From the NCBI RefSeq assembly GCF_900114635.1, contig NZ_FOTQ01000002.1, positions 302,483 to 366,482 of the forward strand: a stretch of 64,000 nucleotides of DNA. The letters are read 5' to 3'. Numbering within the stretch: the stretch's first letter is position 1; each line of letters opens with the position of its first letter. The notes beneath the pieces are model-generated. The model made no database searches and was not told where the DNA came from. It was given only the letters and a program-made list of their open reading frames with translations. Made by a program: the position numbers and the translations under genes. Shown in pieces: positions 9,847 through 19,498 of the stretch. The DNA comes from Shimia aestuarii (GTDB taxonomy: Bacteria > Pseudomonadota > Alphaproteobacteria > Rhodobacterales > Rhodobacteraceae).

Positions 9847-12769
9847 GAACACGTCCTCCTTCAGGATCAAAGAACACCGGATCACAAACCTTGCAGCGGG
9901 TGGTTAGATTCCGAAGATGATCCACCATCATGACCTCCTCACCATGTCGCGCCCGCCCGTTCCGAAGGAAACCCAAACCAAGGAAGCCGTCCAGCGTGGG
10001 CGAGAACCCGACCGAAGTGGTGTAGCCTTGCGCGTTTTCGCGCGTCGGGGCGGCGCCCTTCTCAAAGAGATGCGCTCCGGCGGTGAGCTGCTTGACCGGA
10101 CCAATCGGTTTCAGTCCCACCAGTTGCTCCCGCTCGGGTCCATTCAATCCGGGGCGTTCGCTCATTGTCTTGCCGATACAGTCCTTTTTCTGGCTCACCA
10201 TCCGCTCCATCCCGATATCAAAAGCCGTCACCCGCCCATGAATTTCGGCATGCGTAATGAAGCCCTTCTCGATCCGCAGCACATTGAGTGCTTCCATCCC
10301 GTACAGCCCACCGCCCAGCGCTTCGGCACGCGCGGTCAGCTCCCGGAACAGGCCATTGCCAAATCGGGACGGCACGGCGATCTCATAGGCATGTTCGCCG
10401 CTGAACGAAATCCGGAACAGGCGGCCTCGCACGCCTTGGATGATGATGTCCCCGCATCCCATGAAGGGCCATGTGTCATCGTTGATGTCTTCATCCACCA
10501 GCGCATTCAGCAACGCGCGCGATTGTGGCCCGGCAACAGCGAACTGGGCCCATTGCTCGGTGACCGAGATCATCGACACATCCAACTCCGGACACAGGCA
10601 TTGATGCACGTATTCAAGGTGCCGCATCACGGGACCGGCGGCGGCGGTGGTGGTGGTCATGACAAAGTGGGTTTCGCCAAGCCGAGCGGTCGTGCCGTCA
10701 TCCATTACGGTGCCGTCCTCGCGGAGCATCAAGCCATAACGCGTCCGCCCGACCTTCAACGTCGAGAACATGTTGGTATAGACAAAATCCAGGAATGCAC
10801 CCGCGTCCGGGCCTTGAATATCAATCTTGCCAAGCGTCGACACATCACAAACCCCGACGGCATTGCGCACCATATTGACTTCGCGGTCACAGGATTGCCG
10901 CCACGTGGTCTCGCCCGGCGCCGGGAAATAGCTTGGCCGGTACCAAAGCCCTGCCTCGATCATGGGGGCGCCGCGCTCCACGCTGGCCGCGTGACTAGTG
11001 GTGAACCTTTGGGGGGCAAAACCCGCGCCTTGCGCCCCTGCTCCCATGGCCGCAATCGACACCGGCACGAAGGGGGGGCGGAACGTCGTTGTACCGGTTT
11101 CGGGAATGCCCCGTCCCGTCGCATCCGCCAATACGGCCAGAGCGGCCACATTGGAATTTTTGCCCTGGTCCGGTGACATGCCCTGCGTCGTATAGCGCTT
11201 CATGTGCTCGACGCTTGCGAAGTTTTCCTTTGCCGCCTGTTTCACGTCCTTGACGGTCACATCATTCTGGAAATCGAGCCACGCCCGCCCCTTGCCAGCG
11301 ACAGCCCAAAGGGGAGACACACGATAGGGCGCGTCCTCGGCTTCGGGGATGTCGATCTTGTCGAACGCAATGCCCAAGGCTTCCAGCGCCACCTGCGCCG
11401 CCGCAACCCCCTCCTGCAGGGCGCCATGGGTCGTCAAGGTTCCGCGACAGGCACCAGCAGTATCAAGCCCGGGAACCATCCCCTCAACTGGCACAAAGGA
11501 CTGAATCGCTTCGCTCCATTGCGGGCGCCCGTTCATGTGGCAGGTCAAGTGCAGGCTCGGATTCCACCCGCCGGACACGGCAAGGCAATCGGTTTCAACC
11601 TTGTCCTCACCGCTCGCCGTTCGGAAAGTCACGCTCTCAAGCCCCCGGCGCCCGGACGTATTACAGACTTCCGCGCCCCGATAGATCGGATAAGCGTTGC
11701 TCTCTGGGACGTCGCGTCGGCTATCGAAAACAGCCGCTATGTGAACGCCTGCATCGACAAGGTCCCGCGCGGTTCGGTGTGCGTCGTCGTTATTGGCGAA
11801 CAAAGTGATACGTCGACCCGGCGCCACACCATAGCGGTTCAGATACGTGCGCACGGCGCTTGCGGTCATAATGCCGGGCCGATCGTTGTTGCGAAACGCA
11901 ATGGGCCGTTCAATGGCCCCTGCGCACAGGATTGCGCGCCTGGCGACGATCCGCCAGAAACACTCCAGCGGTTGCCCGCCGCGATCCGCAAGGTGATGCG
12001 CCACCCGCTCAAGCGCGCCATAGGTTCCTTGATCGTAGGCCCCGGTCACGGTCGTCCGGCGCATCAGCCGGACATTGGGCATCGCCTCCAGCTCATCCAC
12101 GATGCTTTGGGCCCATTCCGCTCCTGGCATGCCGCCCACGGTTTCGACATCGCCGTTCAGACGCCCGCCGAACAGGCTGTCTTCGTCGGCAAGGATCACA
12201 TCTGCCCCAGCCCGCGCCGCCGTCAACGCGGCTATCAACCCGGCAGGGCCTCCCCCGATCACCAGCAAGTCACAAAACGCAAAGGCTTTTTCATAGGCGT
12301 CCGGGTTGTGCTGGTGGCTCAGGGCGCCAAGTCCTGCAGAGCGGCGGATCACCGGCTCGTAGAGTTTTTCCCAGAAGGCACGCGGCCACATGAAAGTCTT
12401 GTAATAGAACCCCGCGCCCAGAAAAGGAGCGGCAAGGTCGTTCACGGATAGAAGATCCACCGTCAGGCTGGGCCAGCAGTTTTGCGGACGCGCCTCGAGC
12501 CCTTCGTAAATTTCCTGCACCGTTGCCCGCACATTCGGATCTTGCGCCGCTCCCGATCCGATGGTCACAAGCGCATTGGCCTCCTCGCTCCCCGCGCCCA
12601 TCACGCCGCGCGGGCGGTGATACTTGAACGAACGCGCAACGACACGGATGTCATTGGCCAACAGCGCCGAGGCCAGCGTGTCGCCGGCAAACCCCTGATA
12701 GGTATGGCCATCAAAACGGAACGACACCGGCGCTTGACGATCGACCAGCCCTTTGCCCGCAATCCTCAT
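9839..12769 (-). CDS. soxA: Sarcosine oxidase alpha subunit
   Basis: SoxA binds NAD and, in its C-terminal half, tetrahydrofolate, producing methylene-THF from the sarcosine methyl group. The 976 residues contain an N-terminal ferredoxin-like 2Fe-2S-type fold region, an FAD/NAD Rossmann motif LVIGGGPAGLIAALTAARAG near residue 170, and a GcvT-like aminomethyltransferase domain from about residue 600 to the end (VGVCDVSTLGKIDIQG, YEIAVPSRFG). Length is normal. It sits in the order soxB-soxD-soxA-soxG, overlapping soxD by 4 bases (ATGA) and soxG by 8. Confidence 0.97.
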   Translation of the reverse strand: MRIAGKGLVDRQAPVSFRFDGHTYQGFAGDTLASALLANDIRVVARSFKYHRPRGVMGAGSEEANALVTIGSGAAQDPNVRATVQEIYEGLEARPQNCWPSLTVDLLSVNDLAAPFLGAGFYYKTFMWPRAFWEKLYEPVIRRSAGLGALSHQHNPDAYEKAFAFCDLLVIGGGPAGLIAALTAARAGADVILADEDSLFGGRLNGDVETVGGMPGAEWAQSIVDELEAMPNVRLMRRTTVTGAYDQGTYGALERVAHHLADRGGQPLECFWRIVARRAILCAGAIERPIAFRNNDRPGIMTASAVRTYLNRYGVAPGRRITLFANNDDAHRTARDLVDAGVHIAAVFDSRRDVPESNAYPIYRGAEVCNTSGRRGLESVTFRTASGEDKVETDCLAVSGGWNPSLHLTCHMNGRPQWSEAIQSFVPVEGMVPGLDTAGACRGTLTTHGALQEGVAAAQVALEALGIAFDKIDIPEAEDAPYRVSPLWAVAGKGRAWLDFQNDVTVKDVKQAAKENFASVEHMKRYTTQGMSPDQGKNSNVAALAVLADATGRGIPETGTTTFRPPFVPVSIAAMGAGAQGAGFAPQRFTTSHAASVERGAPMIEAGLWYRPSYFPAPGETTWRQSCDREVNMVRNAVGVCDVSTLGKIDIQGPDAGAFLDFVYTNMFSTLKVGRTRYGLMLREDGTVMDDGTTARLGETHFVMTTTTAAAGPVMRHLEYVHQCLCPELDVSMISVTEQWAQFAVAGPQSRALLNALVDEDINDDTWPFMGCGDIIIQGVRGRLFRISFSGEHAYEIAVPSRFGNGLFRELTARAEALGGGLYGMEALNVLRIEKGFITHAEIHGRVTAFDIGMERMVSQKKDCIGKTMSERPGLNGPEREQLVGLKPIGPVKQLTAGAHLFEKGAAPTRENAQGYTTSVGFSPTLDGFLGLGFLRNGRARHGEEVMMVDHLRNLTTRCKVCDPVFFDPEGGRVRG

Positions 12770-13038
12770 CCCACGCTCCCTTTGACATCCGAGGCCAGAG
12801 CCGTTTCCAAAACCTCATGCGTCATCGTATTGCGGGTCACGACGATCCAAGCGCCGCAGCCCCCCTCATGTTGCCAAAGATCGCGGGTCACACCCGCCGG
12901 ATTGTCTCGGTTGTGCAGGTAGTCATCCCACACCGCGTCACCAGCCTCTGGGTCAGGTCGCCGCAAGGCCACCGCATCCCCCATGTAATAGAACTCGCGC
13001 CGATCCCGCTCGCCGCACACAGGACAGGTCAGCCGCAT
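12766..13038 (-). CDS. soxD: Sarcosine oxidase delta subunit
   Basis: The 90-residue SoxD is the small zinc-binding subunit of sarcosine oxidase. It begins MRLTCPVCGERDRREFYYMGD, giving two of the zinc ligands (CPVC), and has HEGGCGAWIVVTRNT near the C-terminus. Size and motifs are typical. Its stop overlaps the soxA start by 4 bases, and it lies 58 bases after soxB. Confidence 0.96.
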   Translation of the reverse strand: MRLTCPVCGERDRREFYYMGDAVALRRPDPEAGDAVWDDYLHNRDNPAGVTRDLWQHEGGCGAWIVVTRNTMTHEVLETALASDVKGSVG

Positions 13039-13096
13039 GGCACCGCTCCCGCAACTTTATTTTGCCAAAAATGCTCAAAAACCGACATCTTGCCCC

Positions 13097-14353
13097 TCAA
13101 TGCAGATTATGCTGAGAGCCGGTGCCCTCTTCGTCCATGATGCCGATCCCGGTGCGGAACCGGTCGAGCCGGTACTTCGCCGCCACTTCGTGCGGTCGAT
13201 CCGTTGCCATCAGATGCGCCATGCACCATCCCGAGGCAGGCACCGCCTTGAACCCGCCATAGTTCCAGCCGCAGTCGATATAGAGACCATCGATCCCTTC
13301 CATCTTGTCGATGATCGGAGATCCATCGGGTGTCATATCCATAATCCCGCCCCACGACCGAAGTACCTTCGCCTTACCGATCATCGGCATCAGCGTCATC
13401 CCGGCCTCCATGACATGCTCTTTCATCGGGAGGTTGCCGCGTTGCGCATAGGACGCATAGAAATCGAGATCCCCTCCAAACACCAAACCGCCTTTGTCCG
13501 ACTGGCTGATATAGAAGTGTCCCATGCCAAAACTGATCACATGGTCGATGACCGGTTTGAGCCCCTCGGTCACAAATGCCTGCAGGATGTGGCTCTCGAT
13601 CGGCAGGCGCCGCCCGGCCATTGCCGCCACCTGCCCAGAACGCCCGGCGACAATGATCCCGACCTTCTTTGCCCGGATTGCACCTCTGGTGGTTTGCACC
13701 CCTTTCACGACACCGTTCTCGATGTCGATCCCCGTGACTTCACAATTCTGGACAAGGTCAACGCCACGGTCCGATGCACCCCGCGCATAGCCCCAGGCCA
13801 CTGCGTCATGGCGCGCGGTGCCTCCACGGGGATGGTACAAGCCGCCATAGATCGGGAAACGGGTCTGCTCGAAATCCAGGTAAGGGAGGTGTTTGCGCAC
13901 GCCATCTCGATCCAGCAGGATCGCATCATCCCCCTGGTTGACCATCATGTTACCCCGGCGCGCAAAAGCATCCCTTTGCCCGTCGCTGTGGAAAAGGTTG
14001 ATCAGCCCGCGCTGGGAATGCATCACGTTATAGTTCAGATCCTCTTCGAGACCTTCCCAGAGCTTGAGAGAGTGCGAGTAGAACTCGGAGTTTCCCTGCA
14101 GGAAATAGTTGGCGCGCACAATCGTTGTGTTTCGCCCGACGTTTCCGCCGCCAAGGTAACCTTTCTCCAAAACGGCGATGTTCGTCATTCCGTGGTTCTT
14201 TGCCAGGTAATAGGCGGTCGAAAGGCCATGTCCGCCACCGCCAATAATCACCATGTCGTACTCGGGCTTGGGCTGGGCATCCCGCCAATGCGCCGACCAG
14301 CCCCTGTTGCCAGTCAACCCTTCCTTGATGACCTTCCAGCCTGAAAAGCGCAT
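13097..14353 (-). CDS. soxB: Sarcosine oxidase beta subunit
   Basis: SoxB holds the active-site FAD and the covalent FMN of sarcosine oxidase. The 418-residue protein has the FAD-binding motif MVIIGGGGHGLSTAYYLA near residue 35 and GGTARHDAVAWGYARGA near 180, which contains the histidine that carries FMN in characterised homologues. It is the promoter-proximal gene of soxBDAG. The 136 bases upstream probably hold the operon promoter; I did not identify a specific operator there. Genes for downstream folate-linked C1 steps (for example purU or folD) are not in the window. Confidence 0.97.
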   Translation of the reverse strand: MRFSGWKVIKEGLTGNRGWSAHWRDAQPKPEYDMVIIGGGGHGLSTAYYLAKNHGMTNIAVLEKGYLGGGNVGRNTTIVRANYFLQGNSEFYSHSLKLWEGLEEDLNYNVMHSQRGLINLFHSDGQRDAFARRGNMMVNQGDDAILLDRDGVRKHLPYLDFEQTRFPIYGGLYHPRGGTARHDAVAWGYARGASDRGVDLVQNCEVTGIDIENGVVKGVQTTRGAIRAKKVGIIVAGRSGQVAAMAGRRLPIESHILQAFVTEGLKPVIDHVISFGMGHFYISQSDKGGLVFGGDLDFYASYAQRGNLPMKEHVMEAGMTLMPMIGKAKVLRSWGGIMDMTPDGSPIIDKMEGIDGLYIDCGWNYGGFKAVPASGWCMAHLMATDRPHEVAAKYRLDRFRTGIGIMDEEGTGSQHNLH

Positions 14354-14489
14354 CCCTGTCCCCCGGGTGTTTGGATAACCTTACCCGTCATGAGTACAAA
14401 CTGAGCTTCAAAAGACCAGAACGGAATCGACAGAAACGTGTCAATGGGCGACCACTGTCTGGAAATCGCCCCGCAAAGCGGTTCTCAGC

Positions 14490-15386
14490 TCAGAACATGA
14501 AGCGAAAGCTCAGACCAAGGATTGGTGCCACATCATAGGACTGGGAGCTGACAAGAGTACCGGCGGTGTTTTCCAGATTCAGTCTCCCATCGAGCTCTGC
14601 CCCTGCAAAAGCGCTGACCGAAGCTCCGGGATTGGGGGTATATACCAGCGACAGCACGACAGGCACGCTGGTGTCCTCGCCAACACCACCAGGCGCCAGA
14701 CCGGCATTATCCAGCCTGAACCGGCTTTTTTCCGAGCGCGCGATAAATGAAATTCTGGTGCGATCAGTAGCTTGATAACTGAGTGTGACCCCCGGACCTT
14801 GGCTCGCCCCCAGACCGGTACCGGTGCTCAGGTTCCATCGGGGCGCCATATCCCAACTGACCAGAAGGGCCGGAAAAAGATCCAGATCGTTACTGCCCAG
14901 TTGTGAGAAGGCGCCGAACGCCGGCCCGATCTCGAGCGTGTCTGAGACCTCCCAACTCACACCGGCAAAAACTCCATAGGTCACGCCGTCCGATGCGCTC
15001 GCATCGTTCTCGTAGTCCCAGCGTACAGAGGGAGAGATCAGCACCTTGGCGTGCTCACCTACCCCGAAACGAATGGGCGCCGAGAGGCGAATATCCCGCA
15101 CATCTCCCCAAAGTGCTGAACCGATCGAGTTGAAGTCGTAGGAAAACCGGCCAAAGCTCGCAAGGACACCAAAGCTTGCGCCCTCGGGCGAGCGGTAAAG
15201 CGCGCCGGCGCGCAAAAACTGGCGATCTACCGAAAAAGCCCCGCCACCGCTCAGGTCTGTTTCGGACTGATAGACGGCAAGCCCATCGACGATCGCCGCC
15301 CACCCCGTCGTCTGTTGTGCCTCTGCTGCATTTGAAACGCCGAGTGCTGCTGCTACCGTAGCCTTGAAAATCTCGCGTCTTTTCAT
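14490..15386 (-). CDS. Exported protein with beta-barrel-like sequence (DUF6268-like)
   Basis: The 298-residue product starts MKRREIFKATVAAALGVSNAAEAQ, a signal peptide that replaces a longer open frame to 15452. The mature part consists of short amphipathic strands alternating with Gly/Asp/Ser turns (for example LEIGPAFGAFSQLG and RTRISFIARSEKSRF) and ends SYDVAPILGLSFRFMF. The terminal phenylalanine is typical of outer-membrane beta-barrels. The pattern resembles DUF6268 outer-membrane proteins, but that is an inference from texture, not from a recognised motif. It is a single gene on its own. Confidence 0.7.
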   Translation of the reverse strand: MKRREIFKATVAAALGVSNAAEAQQTTGWAAIVDGLAVYQSETDLSGGGAFSVDRQFLRAGALYRSPEGASFGVLASFGRFSYDFNSIGSALWGDVRDIRLSAPIRFGVGEHAKVLISPSVRWDYENDASASDGVTYGVFAGVSWEVSDTLEIGPAFGAFSQLGSNDLDLFPALLVSWDMAPRWNLSTGTGLGASQGPGVTLSYQATDRTRISFIARSEKSRFRLDNAGLAPGGVGEDTSVPVVLSLVYTPNPGASVSAFAGAELDGRLNLENTAGTLVSSQSYDVAPILGLSFRFMF

Positions 15387-15482
15387 TTTGCCCAATAGAT
15401 CCTTCACCACATGAATGATTGCGTCCTGCTCATTCTTACGAAGGCCGATCAAACCTAGATGATCCGGATTACCAAAAAACTT

Positions 15483-16082
15483 TTAGAAACGCGTCGCTGC
15501 CCTGCGCTCATCCAAAGTAAGCACACGCGGCGAGACAATGGGCACGCCTCTTTCATCAAAAAGCGGATTGTCCCGCGCTGTTCCGCGCAGCTTCTCCAAA
15601 ACGAGCCGCCGCATGATTTGCCACCCGGCCTTCAGGAAACCCCGATCCCGGAGCGTGCCGGGACCGGGTTGCGCACCGGACGTGTTGACCACGGCAATAA
15701 CCGGGCCAATCGCTTCGGCCGCGCCGTCGGCCCGAAGGGTCGGTGTCGAAACACCGACAAAGGCGAGTCTCCCCCTTGGCAGGGTGTTGAAAAGCGGGGT
15801 ATTGCAGCACCCCGCATACCAACGCATCAGTCCCTTCGGGGACAGACGCAGACACGAAAGATGCTCTGCGCCGTCTTCGATCGACAAACGAGAAGGTGTC
15901 GTGTGATAGATGTCCGAGCCGCCCCTTGGCTTGAGCGTATCATCGGCACCAAGGTGGCGAGCGGCGGCCTGACAATCCTTGCAGTAACACATCAGGTGCG
16001 ACCCCGATCCCGGTCCGACACCGGTAAGACGCGCCCGAAACAGGCCGCAACTGCAAGTTATGTCGAGGTCGCCGCCCTGCAT
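15483..16082 (-). CDS. CENP-V/GFA-like zinc protein (DUF6151-like)
   Basis: The start at 16082 (MQGGDLDITCSCG) is chosen because the frame upstream lies inside the gdh gene. The 199-residue product has CSCG near residue 12 and CYCKDCQAAARHLG near 40, followed by AGCCNTPLFNT near 113. This cysteine set is arranged as in the GFA/CENP-V zinc fold. Characterised GFA members act on S-hydroxymethyl glutathione, but the substrate here is unknown. It begins 4 bases after the gdh stop, so it is probably co-transcribed with it. Confidence 0.75.
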   Translation of the reverse strand: MQGGDLDITCSCGLFRARLTGVGPGSGSHLMCYCKDCQAAARHLGADDTLKPRGGSDIYHTTPSRLSIEDGAEHLSCLRLSPKGLMRWYAGCCNTPLFNTLPRGRLAFVGVSTPTLRADGAAEAIGPVIAVVNTSGAQPGPGTLRDRGFLKAGWQIMRRLVLEKLRGTARDNPLFDERGVPIVSPRVLTLDERRAATRF

Positions 16083-16086
16083 GAAA

Positions 16087-17517
16087 TTACAGCCCCTTTG
16101 CCCTGTAGCTTGCCGCCACCTTCCCAATCGACACGAGGTAGGCGGCGGTGCGCAAATCCTCCACATCGGCTCGGTCATGCCACACCTCTCGCATGGACTG
16201 GTAGGCGATGCGCATCGTGTCATCCAGCCCCGACCGCACCAGTTCCAGTTCATCCGCCCCGCGCAGATATTTCTGTTTGAACTCGGGGGACAGGGTGTAG
16301 GGAATTGCCGCCGCCTTGCTCAACTTTTCCAGCTCATCCACGACCAGCTGGTGCCGCGCTTCTTCCTGGCGGCGCTGCATGCGGCCAAACCGAATGTGGC
16401 TCAGGTTCTTGACCCACTCGAAATATGACACGGTCACACCCCCGGCATTGGCGAACATGTCCGGAATGATAACTGTCCCTTTGGCGCGCAAGACATCATC
16501 CGCCCCTGCCGTAATCGGACCGTTGGCGGCCTCGATGATCAGCGGGGCCTTGATGTTCTTGGCATTTGACAGGTTGATAACCCCCTCAAGTGCTGCCGGG
16601 ATCAGGATATCGCACTCCTCTTCGAGCACCGCGGCCCCCTCGGCGGTGTGGGTCGCATCCGGGTATCCCGCCACACCGCCGTGTTTCACCAGCCATTGAT
16701 AGACGGCATCCACGTCGAGCCCGGCCGGATTGAACAAGGCTCCGTCACGTTCGATGATACCAATGATCTTGGCCCCGTCTTCGTCGCTCAGGAACTTGGC
16801 CGCGTGGTATCCCACGTTACCCAGCCCTTGCACGATCACGCGCTTGCCATCCAGTTTTCCACTCAACCCGGCCTTGGCGACGTCGCGCTCATCCCGGAAG
16901 AATTCGCGCAAAGCGAATTGAACACCGCGCCCCGTCGCTTCAACGCGGCCAGAGATGCCACCTGCATTGAGCGGTTTGCCGGTAACACAGGCACGCGCAT
17001 TGATGTCCGTTGTATTCATCCGGGCGTACTGATCGGCGATCCACGCCATTTCGCGCTCGCCGGTTCCCATGTCCGGAGCAGGCACGTTCTGGCTGGGGTG
17101 GATCAGGTCGCGCTTTGCCAGCTCATAGGCAAAACGCCGCGTGATCTGTTCCAACTCATGCTCATCATACTGTCGCGGATCAATGCACAAGCCGCCCTTG
17201 GAGCCACCAAACGGCGCTTCGACAAGGGCACATTTGTAGGTCATAAGCGCCGCCAGCGCCTCGACCTCGTCCTGGTTCACGGACGGCGCATAACGAATGC
17301 CCCCCTTGACCGGCTCCATGTGTTCGGAATGCACCGAACGATATCCTGTGAATGTTTGAATCTTGCCACGCAGCCGCACACCGAACCGCACCGTGTAAGT
17401 GGCATTACACACTCTGATCTTTTCCTCGAGGCCGGGCGGCAGGTCCATCAGGGCAACCGCCCGGTTGAACATAAGGTCCACACTTTCGCGAAAACTCGGC
17501 TCTTTGACTGCGCCCAT
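16087..17517 (-). CDS. gdhA: Glutamate dehydrogenase (Glu/Leu/Phe/Val dehydrogenase family)
   Basis: This enzyme interconverts glutamate and 2-oxoglutarate plus ammonia, probably with NAD. The 476-residue protein shows the substrate domain with KGGIRYAPSVNQDEVEALAALM and the catalytic lysine motif PFGGSKGGL (near 115). The Rossmann motif is VIVQGLGNVGYHAA near 220. Length suits the approximately 50-kDa hexameric type. It may form an operon with the GFA-like gene downstream and is divergent from the tad-like genes, with a palindrome between them. Confidence 0.92.
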   Translation of the reverse strand: MGAVKEPSFRESVDLMFNRAVALMDLPPGLEEKIRVCNATYTVRFGVRLRGKIQTFTGYRSVHSEHMEPVKGGIRYAPSVNQDEVEALAALMTYKCALVEAPFGGSKGGLCIDPRQYDEHELEQITRRFAYELAKRDLIHPSQNVPAPDMGTGEREMAWIADQYARMNTTDINARACVTGKPLNAGGISGRVEATGRGVQFALREFFRDERDVAKAGLSGKLDGKRVIVQGLGNVGYHAAKFLSDEDGAKIIGIIERDGALFNPAGLDVDAVYQWLVKHGGVAGYPDATHTAEGAAVLEEECDILIPAALEGVINLSNAKNIKAPLIIEAANGPITAGADDVLRAKGTVIIPDMFANAGGVTVSYFEWVKNLSHIRFGRMQRRQEEARHQLVVDELEKLSKAAAIPYTLSPEFKQKYLRGADELELVRSGLDDTMRIAYQSMREVWHDRADVEDLRTAAYLVSIGKVAASYRAKGL

Positions 17518-17845
17518 AAATCCTCTCCTGACACATTACCGACTGCGACTCGCTGCCGCAGCCCTATTAGATCGGACACTAAGCCCATTACCGCATCATT
17601 GACGAGGGAAGATTATTTTTTGGGCAGTTTTTTGAGGTTGGTTTCGACACTCGAAACAAACCCGCACCAGATGCAGGAATTGTCTACAAGTGGCTGTATC
17701 GAAAGGTCTTATTTAGAAGGGATTCCCAACCTCAACCGCTCTTTCGCCCAATTTTGGCCCAATTCCTAAAGGACATTGACTGTGGCGCATAGTGCCCCCT
17801 TGCGGGCGGCACACCCCAAAAACGCGCCGACGCGAGGTACCGAAG
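17518..17845. promoter_or_regulatory. Divergent gdhA/tad intergenic region with palindrome GTTTCGA-CAC-TCGAAAC
   Basis: The 328 bases between the divergent genes hold no gene. A perfect inverted repeat with 7-bp arms and a 3-base centre lies at 17641-17657, about 124 bases upstream of gdhA. A TTGACT element (near 17777) lies on the tad side. The palindrome is the right size for a dimeric regulator site. The regulator is unknown. Confidence 0.5.
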
Positions 17846-19498
17846 ATGCGAATGAGTAAACGCCTTTTTCTGCAGGGCAACTGCGCAACAGAAACCGGGC
17901 AGCCGCTGGGCCGGTTGCAGGATCGCACCGCAAACTGGATGCACCGTTTTATCCGGGAGGAAGACGGCGTCATCGTTGGATTCGCAATCGCTCTTTTCCT
18001 GATCATGCTGATGGTCGGCGGGATGAGTGTTGACCTGATGAACACAGAGCGACAACGCACCAAATTGCAACACACACTCGATCGCGCCGTTCTTGCTGCT
18101 GCCGACCTCGATCAGGAAAGGGAACCGATCGAAGTAGTCGGTGACTATTTCGTCAAGGCTGGTCTCAGCGAGTATCTCAACAGCGTGACCGTCAATGAGG
18201 GGATCGGCTTTCGTGAAGTCACGGCCAAGGCCGCCGCTTCCGTGGATACCGAATTCATGAAACTCGTCGGCGTCGATACCCTAGCCGCCCCGGCAGGAGG
18301 TACGGCGAGGGAAAGTATTGGCAATGTCGAAGTGTCTCTGGTTCTCGACATCTCGGGTTCCATGGGCTGGAACAGCCGCCTCACCAACCTGAAGGTGGCG
18401 GCAAAAGACTTTGTTGAGACAATGCTCACCACCGCCGAGGCCGGGACTGTTTCGATCACGATCGTCCCCTATGCCACGCAAGTGAACGCCGGCGCGCAAA
18501 TTCTGGATCAGTTGAATGTGTCCAGCGAACACAGTTACTCGCATTGCGTGAACTTTGTGTCGGACCAGTTCAGCAAAGCCTACTTCACGCCAAACGAGCC
18601 GTTGGAACGCACGGCCCATTTCGACCCGTTCACCACGTCTGAAGATCCAATTCAACTGCCCGTCTGCCCGACGCGTGCAGGCTCGCAAATTCTGCCGTTT
18701 TCCAACGACAAGGCAGAGATTGATGCATTCATCGATTCCATGTCGGCCGGCGGCAACACGTCCATCGATCTTGGAGTGAAATGGGGATCTGTGCTTCTGG
18801 ATCCAAGCACGCGCGACATTATCGACGGCTTGATCACCGCTGGGTCCGTCGACGCGAATTGGACTGGTCGCCCCACCGACTACACAAACCCGAATGTTCT
18901 CAAGGTTCTTGTCGTAATGTCGGACGGCGAAAACACTGATCAGTACATGCTCAACCCGTCGATGCGCACAAGCATGTCGGATGTTTGGTACAATGCTGAG
19001 GCGGACGTGTATTCCGTGTACCATTCCAATGGAACCTACAACTATTTTTGGCCACACATGAATGGCTGGTACGATCATCCTTATGGCGCGGGGGAAATGT
19101 ATGTCTGCGACGAGAACTACAACTGTGCAATGCACCCCGAACCGGGAGATGCCGTTCAAGTGACCAACCAGGATTTGCTGGCACGTGCGTCCTTGAAGTG
19201 GATTGCCAGCAATCTGTTCTCTTTCAGCAGCAGCGCCTATGCGGACTGGTACACGTCGGCGTTTTCCAAAAAAGAATCCACGGCAAAGGATCAGTACACC
19301 AAGAATATCTGCGACATAACCAAGGATCAGGGAACGCTGGTGTTTGCCATCGGGTTCGAAGCACCGCAGCGCGGACAGCGTGTGTTGCAGGACTGCGCAA
19401 GCTCCGACAGCCACTACTTCGACGCACAAGGGCTGGAGATCTCTGACGCCTTTGACGCCATCGCAACATCCATTCGCACGCTGAGGTTGACCCAATGA
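17846..19498 (+). CDS. TadG-like pilus-associated protein with von Willebrand A domain
   Basis: The start at 17846 follows a GAGG element by 8 bases. The 550-residue product has an N-terminal hydrophobic segment preceded by a basic/polar stretch (EEDGVIVGFAIALFLIMLMVGG), as in TadE/TadG Flp-pilus proteins, with the conserved glutamate. A vWA domain follows, with the MIDAS motif LVLDISGSMGWNS near residue 165 and DGENTD near 360. The long mature region is predicted to be periplasmic. It overlaps the next gene by 4 bases (ATGA). No tad secretion ATPase or platform gene lies nearby, so the three genes may use a machine encoded elsewhere. Confidence 0.85.
   Translation: MRMSKRLFLQGNCATETGQPLGRLQDRTANWMHRFIREEDGVIVGFAIALFLIMLMVGGMSVDLMNTERQRTKLQHTLDRAVLAAADLDQEREPIEVVGDYFVKAGLSEYLNSVTVNEGIGFREVTAKAAASVDTEFMKLVGVDTLAAPAGGTARESIGNVEVSLVLDISGSMGWNSRLTNLKVAAKDFVETMLTTAEAGTVSITIVPYATQVNAGAQILDQLNVSSEHSYSHCVNFVSDQFSKAYFTPNEPLERTAHFDPFTTSEDPIQLPVCPTRAGSQILPFSNDKAEIDAFIDSMSAGGNTSIDLGVKWGSVLLDPSTRDIIDGLITAGSVDANWTGRPTDYTNPNVLKVLVVMSDGENTDQYMLNPSMRTSMSDVWYNAEADVYSVYHSNGTYNYFWPHMNGWYDHPYGAGEMYVCDENYNCAMHPEPGDAVQVTNQDLLARASLKWIASNLFSFSSSAYADWYTSAFSKKESTAKDQYTKNICDITKDQGTLVFAIGFEAPQRGQRVLQDCASSDSHYFDAQGLEISDAFDAIATSIRTLRLTQ

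Noticed and set aside
11204..12451. A 415-codon plus-strand frame inside soxA
   Set aside because: It is antisense to the FAD/NAD domain of soxA, with no start signal or domain.
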